Source: Hymenobacter sediminis (GTDB lineage Bacteria; Bacteroidota; Bacteroidia; Cytophagales; Hymenobacteraceae). From it: 64,000 nt of DNA. Shown here piece after piece: positions 26,326-34,543 of this stretch. The notes beneath the pieces were generated by a model. That model searched no databases. It saw only the letters and a program-made list of their open reading frames with translations, and was not told where the DNA came from. Where the stretch lies: positions 234,981-298,980 of the forward strand of contig NZ_QKNS01000008.1 in assembly GCF_003231285.1 (NCBI RefSeq), given 5' to 3'. The position numbers were made by a program, and so were the translations under genes. Position 1 is the stretch's first letter. Each line of letters begins with the position of its first letter.

Positions 26326-26712
26326 ATGGTTTTACCTAAGAAACAACTCCTCATCATCGACGATGAGCCCTCTATCCGACTGATTCTGGAGCACTACTTT
26401 TCCAGCGAGTACGACGTAGTAGTCACCTCCAACGGACAGGAGGCTCTGAACTGGCTACAAAAAGGCCACCAGGCCGATGCCATTGTTGCCGACTACGAAA
26501 TGCCGCAGATGGATGGGCTGGAGTTTCTGAAGCGCCTGCGGGCCAATGCTTCCCACAGCTCTACGCCCCTGCTCATGCTGTCGGTAGCTGATGAAAGCAG
26601 CAAAAAAATCCTGTGCCTCAAGCAGGGAGCCGACGACTACATCGTGAAGCCGTTCAATCCCGAAGAGTTGGAAATCAGGATCAAAAACGCCCTAAACCGC
26701 GTGCGGGCCTAG
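26326..26712 (+). CDS. single-domain response regulator
   Basis: A 128-residue CheY-like receiver with no output domain. Acidic pocket Asp12-Asp13 (LIIDDEPS), phosphoacceptor Asp56 (IVADYEMPQMDG), Ser86 in the usual Thr/Ser position and Lys108 in DDYIVKPFNPEEL are all kept. As the first gene before the exopolysaccharide genes (87-nt gap) it probably regulates synthesis by protein contact rather than DNA binding. A likely kinase is the hybrid kinase upstream. The start MVLPKKQLLIIDDE matches the family. Confidence 0.93.
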   Translation: MVLPKKQLLIIDDEPSIRLILEHYFSSEYDVVVTSNGQEALNWLQKGHQADAIVADYEMPQMDGLEFLKRLRANASHSSTPLLMLSVADESSKKILCLKQGADDYIVKPFNPEELEIRIKNALNRVRA

Positions 26713-26798
26713 TGCCTCTTCCTTCTACCGCTCATTTGCCCTGCCCTACCCGAAATTCCCTATATGTATTGGTTCACAAATACCAACACTTTCCAGCT

Positions 26799-27686
26799 AT
26801 GAATGCTACCGCTCCTAACATCTACCCTTCCGGCCGCGCGCCCCAATCCCTGCTCCCAAACTGGTGGCAGTTCACACACCGCAAAACCAAGAAAAGCCGC
26901 TCGGCCCGCGTCCGTTCTGCAGCCAGTGGCATGCACATGCCCATTGCCAAGCGGGCTTTCGACATAGTAGTATCTGCTACTATTCTGCTGGCGCTCATGC
27001 CGCTGTTTCTGATTGTAGCTCTGCTGATTAAGCTAGAATCGAAGGGCCCAGTGCTGTACTACTCTTACCGGGTAGGCACGGGCTACCGCAAGTTCCGTTT
27101 CTGGAAGTTCCGCTCCATGCGCCAAGATGCTGATCAGCTGCTTTCTTCCATGAAGAACCTGAACCAATATCAGGCAGCCGCTGAGCAAGAAACCAACGAA
27201 ACCGGCACCTGTGCTTGCGGAAGTGAACACGGCACCTGCCAGAGCCATCTGATTGATAAGCACGGCAACCTCATCTGCGAGAAGCGCTACTATCAATCCA
27301 AGAAGGCTCGTGAAGAAGCAGCTTTCATCAAGATTGCCAACGACCCGCGCATTACCCGCATTGGCATGTTTATCCGCAACACCAGCATCGATGAGCTTCC
27401 CCAGCTTTTCAACGTGCTACGCGGCGATATGTCGCTGGTGGGCAACCGTCCCCTACCCCTCTATGAGGCTGAAAAGCTCACTACTGACCAATTCGTAACC
27501 CGCTTCCTGGCTCCGGCCGGCATTACGGGCCTCTGGCAGGTAAGCAAGCGCGGCAAGGGCGGAGAGATGTCGGCGGAGGAGCGCAAAGCCCTCGATGTGG
27601 AGTACGCGACCAACTATTCTTTCCGCAAGGACATCAAGATCCTGCTGAAAACCTTCCCGGCCCTGCTGCAAAAGGAAAACGTATGA
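26799..27686 (+). CDS. initiating sugar transferase (polyprenyl glycosylphosphotransferase)
   Basis: A 295-residue inner-membrane enzyme of the bacterial sugar transferase family (WbaP/PssE-like), transferring a sugar-1-phosphate to undecaprenyl phosphate to start exopolysaccharide repeat units. A charged N-terminus leads to the re-entrant/TM helix (residues 50-80; KRAFDIVVSATILLALMPLF), then YRVGTGYRKFRFWKFRSM, IANDPRITRIGMFIRNTSIDELPQ (catalytic Asp-Glu) and GDMSLVGNRP, with a final WQVSKRG. Between residues about 113 and 172 an insert carries Cys138, Cys140, Cys147 and Cys160, a possible zinc ribbon. The ATG at 26799 is preferred. The stop overlaps the next ATG. Confidence 0.93.
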   Translation: MNATAPNIYPSGRAPQSLLPNWWQFTHRKTKKSRSARVRSAASGMHMPIAKRAFDIVVSATILLALMPLFLIVALLIKLESKGPVLYYSYRVGTGYRKFRFWKFRSMRQDADQLLSSMKNLNQYQAAAEQETNETGTCACGSEHGTCQSHLIDKHGNLICEKRYYQSKKAREEAAFIKIANDPRITRIGMFIRNTSIDELPQLFNVLRGDMSLVGNRPLPLYEAEKLTTDQFVTRFLAPAGITGLWQVSKRGKGGEMSAEERKALDVEYATNYSFRKDIKILLKTFPALLQKENV

Positions 27687-28453
27687 TGAAAGCCGCCTTC
27701 TACTCACTTGCTTTTGCCCTGACGGTAGTACCGCTGCTTTCTCAGGGGCAGACGCCCGGCCCCCCGCCTCCTCCCGCCCAGCCTTGGGAGGAGCGGTTCT
27801 TCAAAACCCCGGAAACCGTGTTGCCTATTCTTTACCAGGCGGCCATCGGTCATTCGGCGGAGCTGCAGAAGCTGGGATTAGCGGAACAGGTAGCGGGCGA
27901 AGACGTTCGGTTGGCTCGGAAAAAGATTCTGAGCTTGGTTTCTCTGAACTCCAACTATAGCTACGGTACCCTCCCCTACTTTGCCACTACTGGCAACACG
28001 GAACGCATTCAGCAGCTGAATGCTTTTTCGCTGAGTGCCCGGGCGCAGTACACGGTGGGGCTGAACATTGCCGTGCCTTTTGAGCAGCTGGCTAACCGCC
28101 GCACTACCATCCACAAACAGGAGCTGATTCAGCAACAAGCCGTTGCAGAGCGCGCCGTGGGCGAAACTGACATTCGACGCCAGGTAATCATGCTTTACCA
28201 GGAGTTGTCGTTGGCCCACGCTAACCTACAGCACCACCAGAGCGCGGTGCAGTCGGCGGGAATCAGCAAGAAGCTGGCCGACAGCAAGTTTAGGAGCGGA
28301 GAAATTCAGGTAGATGAGCAAATGGCTGCTACCGAGTTGCACAACAAAGCGCTGCTGGCTCAGGAAGAAGCCCGCAATAAGTACCAGACGGCCATGTTGC
28401 TGCTGGAAGACCTTCTGGGCTCGCCTCTCCACGCTTTAATGACTGGCAAATGA
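27683..28453 (+). CDS. half-length TolC/OEP-like outer membrane protein
   Basis: A 256-residue exported protein with signal peptide (AFALTVVPLLSQGQ) and a Pro-rich linker. Residues 45-255 are long amphipathic helices with short beta segments (LSLVSLNSNYSY, YTVGLNIAVPFEQ) typical of the outer-membrane efflux protein fold. TolC proteins have two repeats and 430-490 residues; this has about one. It starts within the stop of the sugar transferase (ATGATGA) and ends on the start of the Wzc-like gene (ATGA), so it is translationally coupled to both. It may replace Wza as a polymer exit or periplasmic adaptor; the cluster has no Wza. Confidence 0.75.
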   Translation: MMKAAFYSLAFALTVVPLLSQGQTPGPPPPPAQPWEERFFKTPETVLPILYQAAIGHSAELQKLGLAEQVAGEDVRLARKKILSLVSLNSNYSYGTLPYFATTGNTERIQQLNAFSLSARAQYTVGLNIAVPFEQLANRRTTIHKQELIQQQAVAERAVGETDIRRQVIMLYQELSLAHANLQHHQSAVQSAGISKKLADSKFRSGEIQVDEQMAATELHNKALLAQEEARNKYQTAMLLLEDLLGSPLHALMTGK

Positions 28454-30699
28454 CCTTTAAAGACATTACTCGGTTACTGCGGCGCCACTGGCTGCTGCTG
28501 CTGCTGATTCCGCTGGCCACCAGCGCCTCTATCTACTTCTTTGGCCGTAACCGGGACAAGAAATATACCTCTGACACGGTTATTTACACAGGTATTGCCT
28601 CGGGCTACAAAATTGACGGCGACAACAACGCGGCGGCCAGCGGCTGGAACGCAGCTTCTACGGCCTTCGACAACCTGCTGTCTCTCATCAACTCCCGCGA
28701 TACGCGTGCGGAGGTATGCCTGCGCCTGCTGTCTGAGCACCTGATGGAGCGCAAGGCGGCGGGAGTTAACCCGGCCGCGGCCCAACAGGCTGCTGCGGTT
28801 CCTACCGGAGCCTTGGCCTCCATTGAGCGGGCCCTTTCGCCCGACAAGATGGACGCTGCCGATCAGCACATGCTGGACTCATTGGCCGTGACGGTTGCTG
28901 GTAACTCGGTACCCGAAACCTATGCTAACCTGCAGGCAGCCTACAAAGCCGACAACACCAACGCTATTTACAAGCTGCTGAACTCCAAGCACCCTTACTA
29001 CTCGGAGTCGGCAATGTGGAATATCGCCGCTAACCGCATCAAGGATAGTGACCTGCTGCGCATTGAGTACAGCTCCAAGGACCCCGAAATTTGCCGCGAA
29101 ACCTTGGACATTCTGACCCAGGTGTTTATCCGCAAGCACAAAGACCTGTTCGTCGACCAGAACGCCAACGTAATCGGCTACTTCGACGAGGCCACCCAAA
29201 AGGCTTACGCTCGCCTGCAAGCTGCTGAGCAAAAGCTGCTGCAGTTTCACCAGAAGCACAACATCGTGGACTACGAGAAGCAGATGGTGACCTCCACAGA
29301 GGAGCGCCAGCTGACGGCCGACAAGCTCAACGAGTTGGAGATGCAGTACGCCGGCGCTAGTTCAGCTCTGAAATCCACGCAGTCGTCTCTGGGCAAGCGC
29401 GGGGTATCGAATGTAAAAAGCCAAGAGATTCTGCGCCTCAGCAACCGCTTAGCGGAAGTAAACGAGCAGATTACGGAAGCCGAGCTACTTACCAAAACCG
29501 CTAACACGCCTGAGGGTGCAGCGCGGGTAGCCAACCTCAAGCAGCAAGCTGCCAGCCTCAGCAACAGCCTCGATGCTGCTACCACGAGCTACGACGCCGA
29601 CTCCCGCTCAGCGCAGGGGGTAGCGGTGAAGGACGTGCTGCAGGACTACAGCAAAAACGCCCTTCTGGTAGAAGACTTACGCGGGCAGTTGGCCTCTATG
29701 CGTCAGCAGAAAAACAACTTCACCAGCCAGTACAACAGCCTGGTGCCACTGGGCGCTGAAATCCGCAAAATCCGCCGCGAGGTAGAAATTGCCGAGAAGG
29801 AGTACATGTCGCAGGTAGAAGGCCTGAAGCAAAGCAAACTCTCGCAGCAAAACGTAGAGCTGGCCTCCAAGCTGAAGGTAGTTGACCCGCCAAACCTGCC
29901 CGCTACGGCTGGTGGCACCCGCCTGCTGGTATTGCTGCTAGGTGGTTTTGTGGGCGCCTTTATGTTCACGGGCGCTGGCCTGGTAGCAGCTGACTTGCTA
30001 AACAACTCGCTGCAGAAGCCCGCTTTGGCCACCCGCGTAACCAGCTTCCCGGTGATGGGCATCATCCCCAACACCACCAACCTGAGCCAGAACCAACTGA
30101 TGGATGCCCAGCGCGCCGAAGACCAACTGGCCCGGCAGCTGCTGCTGAAAATGCATCAGAAAGACGACTCCGAAAAGCCCTTCATGATTGGGGTGCTCAG
30201 CAGCCACAGCGGCGAGGGTAAAACCACCCTGGCCAGCTCCTTGACTGCCAGCCTGAACAACATGAAGATCAAGGCTCTGGGGCTGTTCCCGAATGACCAC
30301 GCCGAGCACGTATGGATGGAAGGACACACCTCCTACTATTCGCCGCTACAAGGATTGTCGCAGGGCGTTACGGTGGCTGATCTGGCGGGCACGCGCATCT
30401 ATAACAATGCCGTCATCATCGTAGAGTTTCCGGCCTTGCTGGAGGCTACCTACCCCGCTTCCTTGCTGCAAAGTCTAGACCTAGTGCTGGTAGCCGTGAA
30501 AGCCACTCGCAGCTGGGAACAGGCCGACAAAAAGATCTACGAGAACATCAAAAACGTGACCAAGGCCCCGATTGAGATAGTACTCAACGGCGTGCTCCCG
30601 GAATACGTGACGGACTTCATTGGGGCCCGCGTGAAAGGCAGCCACGGTAAAATTGCTGCCTTGCCTGCGCGCCCGATTCAGGGCTTGCTCAACCCGTAA
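28450..30699 (+). CDS. Wzc-like polysaccharide co-polymerase with degenerate kinase domain
   Basis: A 749-residue inner-membrane chain-length regulator. TM1 at about 13-31, a large periplasmic region with coiled coils (residues about 230-470, GNVR-type), TM2 at about 493-515, then a cytoplasmic ATPase-like domain. Walker A (SSHSGEGKTTLASS, around residue 590) is intact. The Walker A' DxD motif is replaced by LGLFPNDHAEH, and the Walker B Asp by Glu in IIVEFPALL. No Tyr-rich tail is present. It resembles a BY-kinase that has lost autokinase function while retaining chain-length control. Overlaps the previous gene by 4 bases. Confidence 0.85.
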   Translation: MTFKDITRLLRRHWLLLLLIPLATSASIYFFGRNRDKKYTSDTVIYTGIASGYKIDGDNNAAASGWNAASTAFDNLLSLINSRDTRAEVCLRLLSEHLMERKAAGVNPAAAQQAAAVPTGALASIERALSPDKMDAADQHMLDSLAVTVAGNSVPETYANLQAAYKADNTNAIYKLLNSKHPYYSESAMWNIAANRIKDSDLLRIEYSSKDPEICRETLDILTQVFIRKHKDLFVDQNANVIGYFDEATQKAYARLQAAEQKLLQFHQKHNIVDYEKQMVTSTEERQLTADKLNELEMQYAGASSALKSTQSSLGKRGVSNVKSQEILRLSNRLAEVNEQITEAELLTKTANTPEGAARVANLKQQAASLSNSLDAATTSYDADSRSAQGVAVKDVLQDYSKNALLVEDLRGQLASMRQQKNNFTSQYNSLVPLGAEIRKIRREVEIAEKEYMSQVEGLKQSKLSQQNVELASKLKVVDPPNLPATAGGTRLLVLLLGGFVGAFMFTGAGLVAADLLNNSLQKPALATRVTSFPVMGIIPNTTNLSQNQLMDAQRAEDQLARQLLLKMHQKDDSEKPFMIGVLSSHSGEGKTTLASSLTASLNNMKIKALGLFPNDHAEHVWMEGHTSYYSPLQGLSQGVTVADLAGTRIYNNAVIIVEFPALLEATYPASLLQSLDLVLVAVKATRSWEQADKKIYENIKNVTKAPIEIVLNGVLPEYVTDFIGARVKGSHGKIAALPARPIQGLLNP

Positions 30700-30713
30700 T
30701 TCACTGCTTTCCA

Positions 30714-30737
30714 GGGCGGGCTCGTTGCGGCCCGCCC
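30714..30737 (+). other. intra-operon hairpin
   Basis: GGGCGGGC-tcgttgcg-GCCCGCCC, between the Wzc-like and Wzy-like genes. No T-run follows, so it is not a classical terminator; it may stabilise or process the transcript. Confidence 0.5.
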
Positions 30738-30756
30738 AAAAACATCTTCTGCTTCT

Positions 30757-32193
30757 ATGAGTCAATTCGCGTCGACACCCTTCTTCAGAAACCGCGGGAT
30801 GCAAATCCTGCTGGGGGTAATGGCGGCTATTGGCTTGGGGTGGTTTACAGCGCAGGCCGGGCTACTGGTGCCGGCTCTGCTGATTGTGCTGGCAGTGGTG
30901 GTGCCGTTCGTCATCATCCTGTTTACTACCCCCCGGTTGGGCATCATTGCTCTGCTCTGCTACTGCTTCCTGTTCTTTATCATTGACCGGGAGATAGGCG
31001 GCGCGCCCTATGGCATGGCCATTGATGGCTTGCTGGTAACAACAGCCGTGGCGGTGCTGGTGCAGCACCGCCGCTTCGATTGGAGCTACATCAAGAATGA
31101 CTTGATGCTGCTAACCTTGTTCTGGTTTGTGGTAAACATTCTGGAACTGGGCAACCCATCAGGGGCCAGCGTAATGGGTTGGGTTCAGGAATTCCGGAGC
31201 GCATCGTTCTACTGGCTCCTGACAGTGCCTTTGTCGCTGCTGCTGTTCAATCAGCGTAAGGATCTGAACCTGTTCCTGATGCTGCTCATCGTGTTGTCGG
31301 TACTGGGCACGCTCAACGGGCTTAAGCAGCTTTATATTGGCCTCTCACCAGGCGAGCAGCACTTCTTGGACGTAGGCAACGCCAAAACCCACTTGCTGTG
31401 GGGCAAACTGCGCGTTTTCTCCTTCTACAGCGACGCCGGCCAGTTCGGCGCCTCGCAGGCCCACATTGCCCTGATAGCCCTGATTTTGGGATTCGGCCCG
31501 TTCAAGAAGTGGCAGAAAGCGCTGCTATTGGTGGCAGCTGGAATCCTGATTACGGGCATGTTCATTTCTGGTACCCGGGGGGCCTTGTTTGCTCTTATCG
31601 TCGGGATTGCGGTAGCTCTCCTGATCAGTAAGAACATCAAGGCCTTAGTAGTAGGCTCCCTGTTGGCTCTTTCGGCGCTGTACGTACTGAAGTATACCAA
31701 AATCGGAGACAGCAACTACAACGTGTACCGTATGCGCACGGCCCTCGACCCGCAGGATGCTTCGCTGAACGTGCGCCTTAACAACCAGCTAAAGCTTCGT
31801 GACTACCTCGACTCGCATCCGTTTGGTGAGGGTGTAGGCACTATTGGCACTTGGGGCTTGAAGTACAACCCTAACAGCTACTTAGCCAACATCCCGCCCG
31901 ACAGCTACTGGGTAAAGGTATGGGCCATGTATGGCATTGTGGGCTTCACCATCTGGTTTTGCATCATGCTCTACATAGTGGGCAAAGGGTGCGGCATCGT
32001 CTGGAATATCCGGGACCCCAAGTTGCGGGTAAAGCTCAACGCCCTGACGGCCGGCTCGGCCGGTATTCTTTTCTGCAGCTATGGCAACGAGGTAATCAAT
32101 TTCATGCCCTCGGCCATCATTGTGTACATCTCCTGGGCCTTCATTTTTCTGGGGCCTAAGCTGGATTCGGAACCTGAACCTGTTCAACACTAA
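30757..32193 (+). CDS. Wzy/O-antigen ligase-like membrane protein
   Basis: A 478-residue polytopic protein with about 11-12 transmembrane helices. The central loop has the Wzy_C/WaaL-type hallmarks: SFYSDAGQFGASQAHIALIALILG, then FISGTRGALFALIVG, and a large loop with NVRLNNQLKLRDYLDSHPFGEGVGTIG and PDSYWVKVWAMYGIVG. These positions match O-antigen polymerase/ligase family members of EPS clusters. It would join lipid-linked repeat units on the periplasmic side. It lies between the co-polymerase and the glycosyltransferases as expected. Confidence 0.9.
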   Translation: MSQFASTPFFRNRGMQILLGVMAAIGLGWFTAQAGLLVPALLIVLAVVVPFVIILFTTPRLGIIALLCYCFLFFIIDREIGGAPYGMAIDGLLVTTAVAVLVQHRRFDWSYIKNDLMLLTLFWFVVNILELGNPSGASVMGWVQEFRSASFYWLLTVPLSLLLFNQRKDLNLFLMLLIVLSVLGTLNGLKQLYIGLSPGEQHFLDVGNAKTHLLWGKLRVFSFYSDAGQFGASQAHIALIALILGFGPFKKWQKALLLVAAGILITGMFISGTRGALFALIVGIAVALLISKNIKALVVGSLLALSALYVLKYTKIGDSNYNVYRMRTALDPQDASLNVRLNNQLKLRDYLDSHPFGEGVGTIGTWGLKYNPNSYLANIPPDSYWVKVWAMYGIVGFTIWFCIMLYIVGKGCGIVWNIRDPKLRVKLNALTAGSAGILFCSYGNEVINFMPSAIIVYISWAFIFLGPKLDSEPEPVQH

Positions 32194-32200
32194 CCAGCAT

Positions 32201-33103
32201 ATGGCAACGCCTCTGGTATCTATTATTTCCATCAACTACAACCAGGCCAGCGTCACCTGCGAGATGGTAGCTTCGTTGCGCCAGCTCACGTACCCGGCCG
32301 TGGAAGTTATTGTGGTTGACAATGCCTCCCCTACCGATGACCCCGGCGTAATAGCCGAGCAGTTTCCGGAAGTGCAGCTGATTCGTTCTGACAAGAACCT
32401 GGGCTTTGCCGGTGGCAACAACCTAGGCATCAAGCAGGCGAAAGGCAAGTACATCCTGTTTCTGAACAACGATACGGAGGTAGACCCAGGCTTTCTGGAG
32501 CCTCTGGTGGCATTGTTCGAGAACAACCTCGAAGCCGGCATTGCCTCGCCTAAAATCATTTTCCACGGCACCGACGACATTATCCAGTACGCCGGTTCCC
32601 TGGGCATTAATACCTGGACGGGCCGCAGCGTGACCGTCGGGCACCTGGAGCCCGACCACGGGCAGCACAACGTTTCGGGCCCCACCAAGCTCGCCGACGG
32701 AGCCGCCATGATGGTGCCGCGCCGCGTGATTGATGAGGTAGGCCTGATGCCGGAAGTATACTTCTTGTATTACGAGGAGTTGGACTACTGCGAAATCATT
32801 AAGCGCTGGGGCTATACCTGCCACTACGTGGCCGAGTCCACCATCTACCACAAAGAGTCGATGTCAGTAGGTAAGTCGTCGGTGATGAAAACCTACTACA
32901 TGAACCGCAACCGCCTGCTGTTCATCCGCCGCAACTTCACGGGTTGGTCGTTCTGGACGAGCACCTGCGTGTTTTTGCTGGCCGCACTGCCCAAGAAAGC
33001 CGTATCGTTCTCGTGGCGCTCAGAGTGGAGCCACCTACGGGCTTTGGGCCGCGGCTTGTGGTGGAATCTGCAAAACCTGGGCACCCCTACCGCTACTTCC
33101 TAA
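32201..33103 (+). CDS. GT2 glycosyltransferase (rhamnosyltransferase-like)
   Basis: A 300-residue cytosolic or membrane-associated family 2 transferase. It starts MATPLVSIISINYNQASVTC and has VIVVDNASPTDD, NLGFAGGNNLGI, LFLNNDTEVDPGF (DxD-like NDT) and the acceptor-site YYEELDYCEIIKRWGY. The order matches WbbL/RfbF-like rhamnosyl and related GT2 enzymes. The donor is not deducible. Start at the ATG 32201, 7 nt after the preceding stop. Confidence 0.92.
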   Translation: MATPLVSIISINYNQASVTCEMVASLRQLTYPAVEVIVVDNASPTDDPGVIAEQFPEVQLIRSDKNLGFAGGNNLGIKQAKGKYILFLNNDTEVDPGFLEPLVALFENNLEAGIASPKIIFHGTDDIIQYAGSLGINTWTGRSVTVGHLEPDHGQHNVSGPTKLADGAAMMVPRRVIDEVGLMPEVYFLYYEELDYCEIIKRWGYTCHYVAESTIYHKESMSVGKSSVMKTYYMNRNRLLFIRRNFTGWSFWTSTCVFLLAALPKKAVSFSWRSEWSHLRALGRGLWWNLQNLGTPTATS

Positions 33104-33112
33104 CCGCACGCT

Positions 33113-34345
33113 ATGTCATTTATTACGCTCGTTCTTGATGTGGTATTGTGGGTACTGGGCATCTATCTGGCCCTGAACTGCGCCTACCTGCTGTTTTTCG
33201 CCATAGCTGGCCACTTCCGGCAGCCCCGCCTCCCGGAGCCTACCCCCTCATCGCAGTCCAACCGCCCGGCCCGCTCCATGTGCGTGCTTATTCCGGCCTA
33301 CCGCGAAAACACGGTGATACTGGAAAGCACCCGCGCGGCTCTGCGCCACACGTACAATGGAACCCATACCGTGTGCGTCATTGCCGATGGCCTGCAGCCT
33401 GAAACCGTGGCTACCCTGCGCGAAATGGGTGCTGAAGTGCTGGAAGTGCACTTCGAACGTAGCACCAAGGGCAAGGCATTGCTTTTCGCGCTGCAAGCCC
33501 TTCCTAAAAACAAGTTTGAGGTGGCCATGGTGCTCGATGTGGACAACATCATGGGTCGCAACTGCCTAAACGCCGTAAACCAAGCCTTCGAGGCGGGGTA
33601 CCAGGTAGTACAGGCGCACCGCACGGCCAAAAACACTGACTCGGCTTTTGCCCTGCTGGATGCCTGCAACGAGGAAATCAACAACCACATCTACCGCAAA
33701 GGGCACTTTGCCGTGGGTCTGTCAGCGGCTCTTATTGGCTCGGGCATGGCCTTCGAGTTTGGCTATCTGCGCCAGCTGCTCACCGACATCGGAGAAACCG
33801 TGGGCGAGGACAAAGAGCTGGATTTCCGCATTGCCCGCGACCAGGAAAAAATCTGCTACCTCGACGATGTGTACGTGTACGATGAGAAGGTAGAAAACGC
33901 GCAGGTATTCACCCAGCAGCGCAGCCGCTGGTTAGCCTCGCAGTTCGAGTTCCTGAAAAAATACGCCTCCGAGGGCCTGGAGCAACTCATGGAGCACGAC
34001 AACTTCGAGTTCTTCAATAAGGTAGTACAGGCCTTTCTGGTACCACGCATGCTCCTGATTGGGGTACTCGGGGTATTGTTCATCGTTTCCTTGGTGATGA
34101 GCCTAGTATTGCCCGCAGGTCCTTCGCCGCTGTTCTGGGGCGGACTCCTGGCGGTGCTGGGTATTACCCTGTTTGTCTCCTTACCGGGCCGCCTCTACAA
34201 CAAGCAACTCCTTACGGCCATCCTGCGCCTGCCTTACGCCCTGGTGTGCATGGTACTGGCCCTGTTTCGCATCAACCGCTCGAAAACCGCTTTCCTGGCT
34301 ACCCCTCACCGGGTTCAAACCCTGGATGCCTCCATTGAGCATTAA
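33113..34345 (+). CDS. membrane GT2 glycosyltransferase
   Basis: A 410-residue family 2 transferase with an N-terminal TM helix (10-33), a GT-A domain (MCVLIPAYRENTVI, CVIADG, AMVLDVDNI with the DxD) and an acceptor/catalytic TED-like region (ETVGEDKELDFR) with QQRSRW (Q/RxxRW motif of processive enzymes). Two to three C-terminal TM helices follow (310-395). It resembles the cellulose/hyaluronan synthase-type architecture but is short. It extends or builds the EPS repeat; sugar not determined. Confidence 0.9.
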   Translation: MSFITLVLDVVLWVLGIYLALNCAYLLFFAIAGHFRQPRLPEPTPSSQSNRPARSMCVLIPAYRENTVILESTRAALRHTYNGTHTVCVIADGLQPETVATLREMGAEVLEVHFERSTKGKALLFALQALPKNKFEVAMVLDVDNIMGRNCLNAVNQAFEAGYQVVQAHRTAKNTDSAFALLDACNEEINNHIYRKGHFAVGLSAALIGSGMAFEFGYLRQLLTDIGETVGEDKELDFRIARDQEKICYLDDVYVYDEKVENAQVFTQQRSRWLASQFEFLKKYASEGLEQLMEHDNFEFFNKVVQAFLVPRMLLIGVLGVLFIVSLVMSLVLPAGPSPLFWGGLLAVLGITLFVSLPGRLYNKQLLTAILRLPYALVCMVLALFRINRSKTAFLATPHRVQTLDASIEH

Positions 34346-34357
34346 CCTGCGCCAGCC

Positions 34358-34444
34358 ATGCCGTTCGAAATCATTGCCCTGCCCGCTGCGGCCTGCCTGA
34401 TCTTCGGTTTTATCCGAGGCCTGCGGGCCCGCCAGCAATCCTAA
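34358..34444 (+). CDS. possible 28-residue membrane peptide
   Basis: An ATG to TAA frame encoding a hydrophobic segment (IIALPAAACLIFGFI) followed by a basic tail (RGLRARQQS). It fits the 198-base gap between two membrane glycosyltransferases. The hydrophobic-then-basic layout suggests a single-pass inner-membrane peptide. There is no family to compare it with, and chance is not excluded. Confidence 0.3.
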   Translation: MPFEIIALPAAACLIFGFIRGLRARQQS

Positions 34445-34543
34445 CTGCCCCTTTTCCACTCCCTTCCGCCTTATCAATGCGTTTCTTCCCACGTTACGCC
34501 CAACCCGCTCAGTTTCCCAGCTACTGAGCTACTCTCTAGAACG

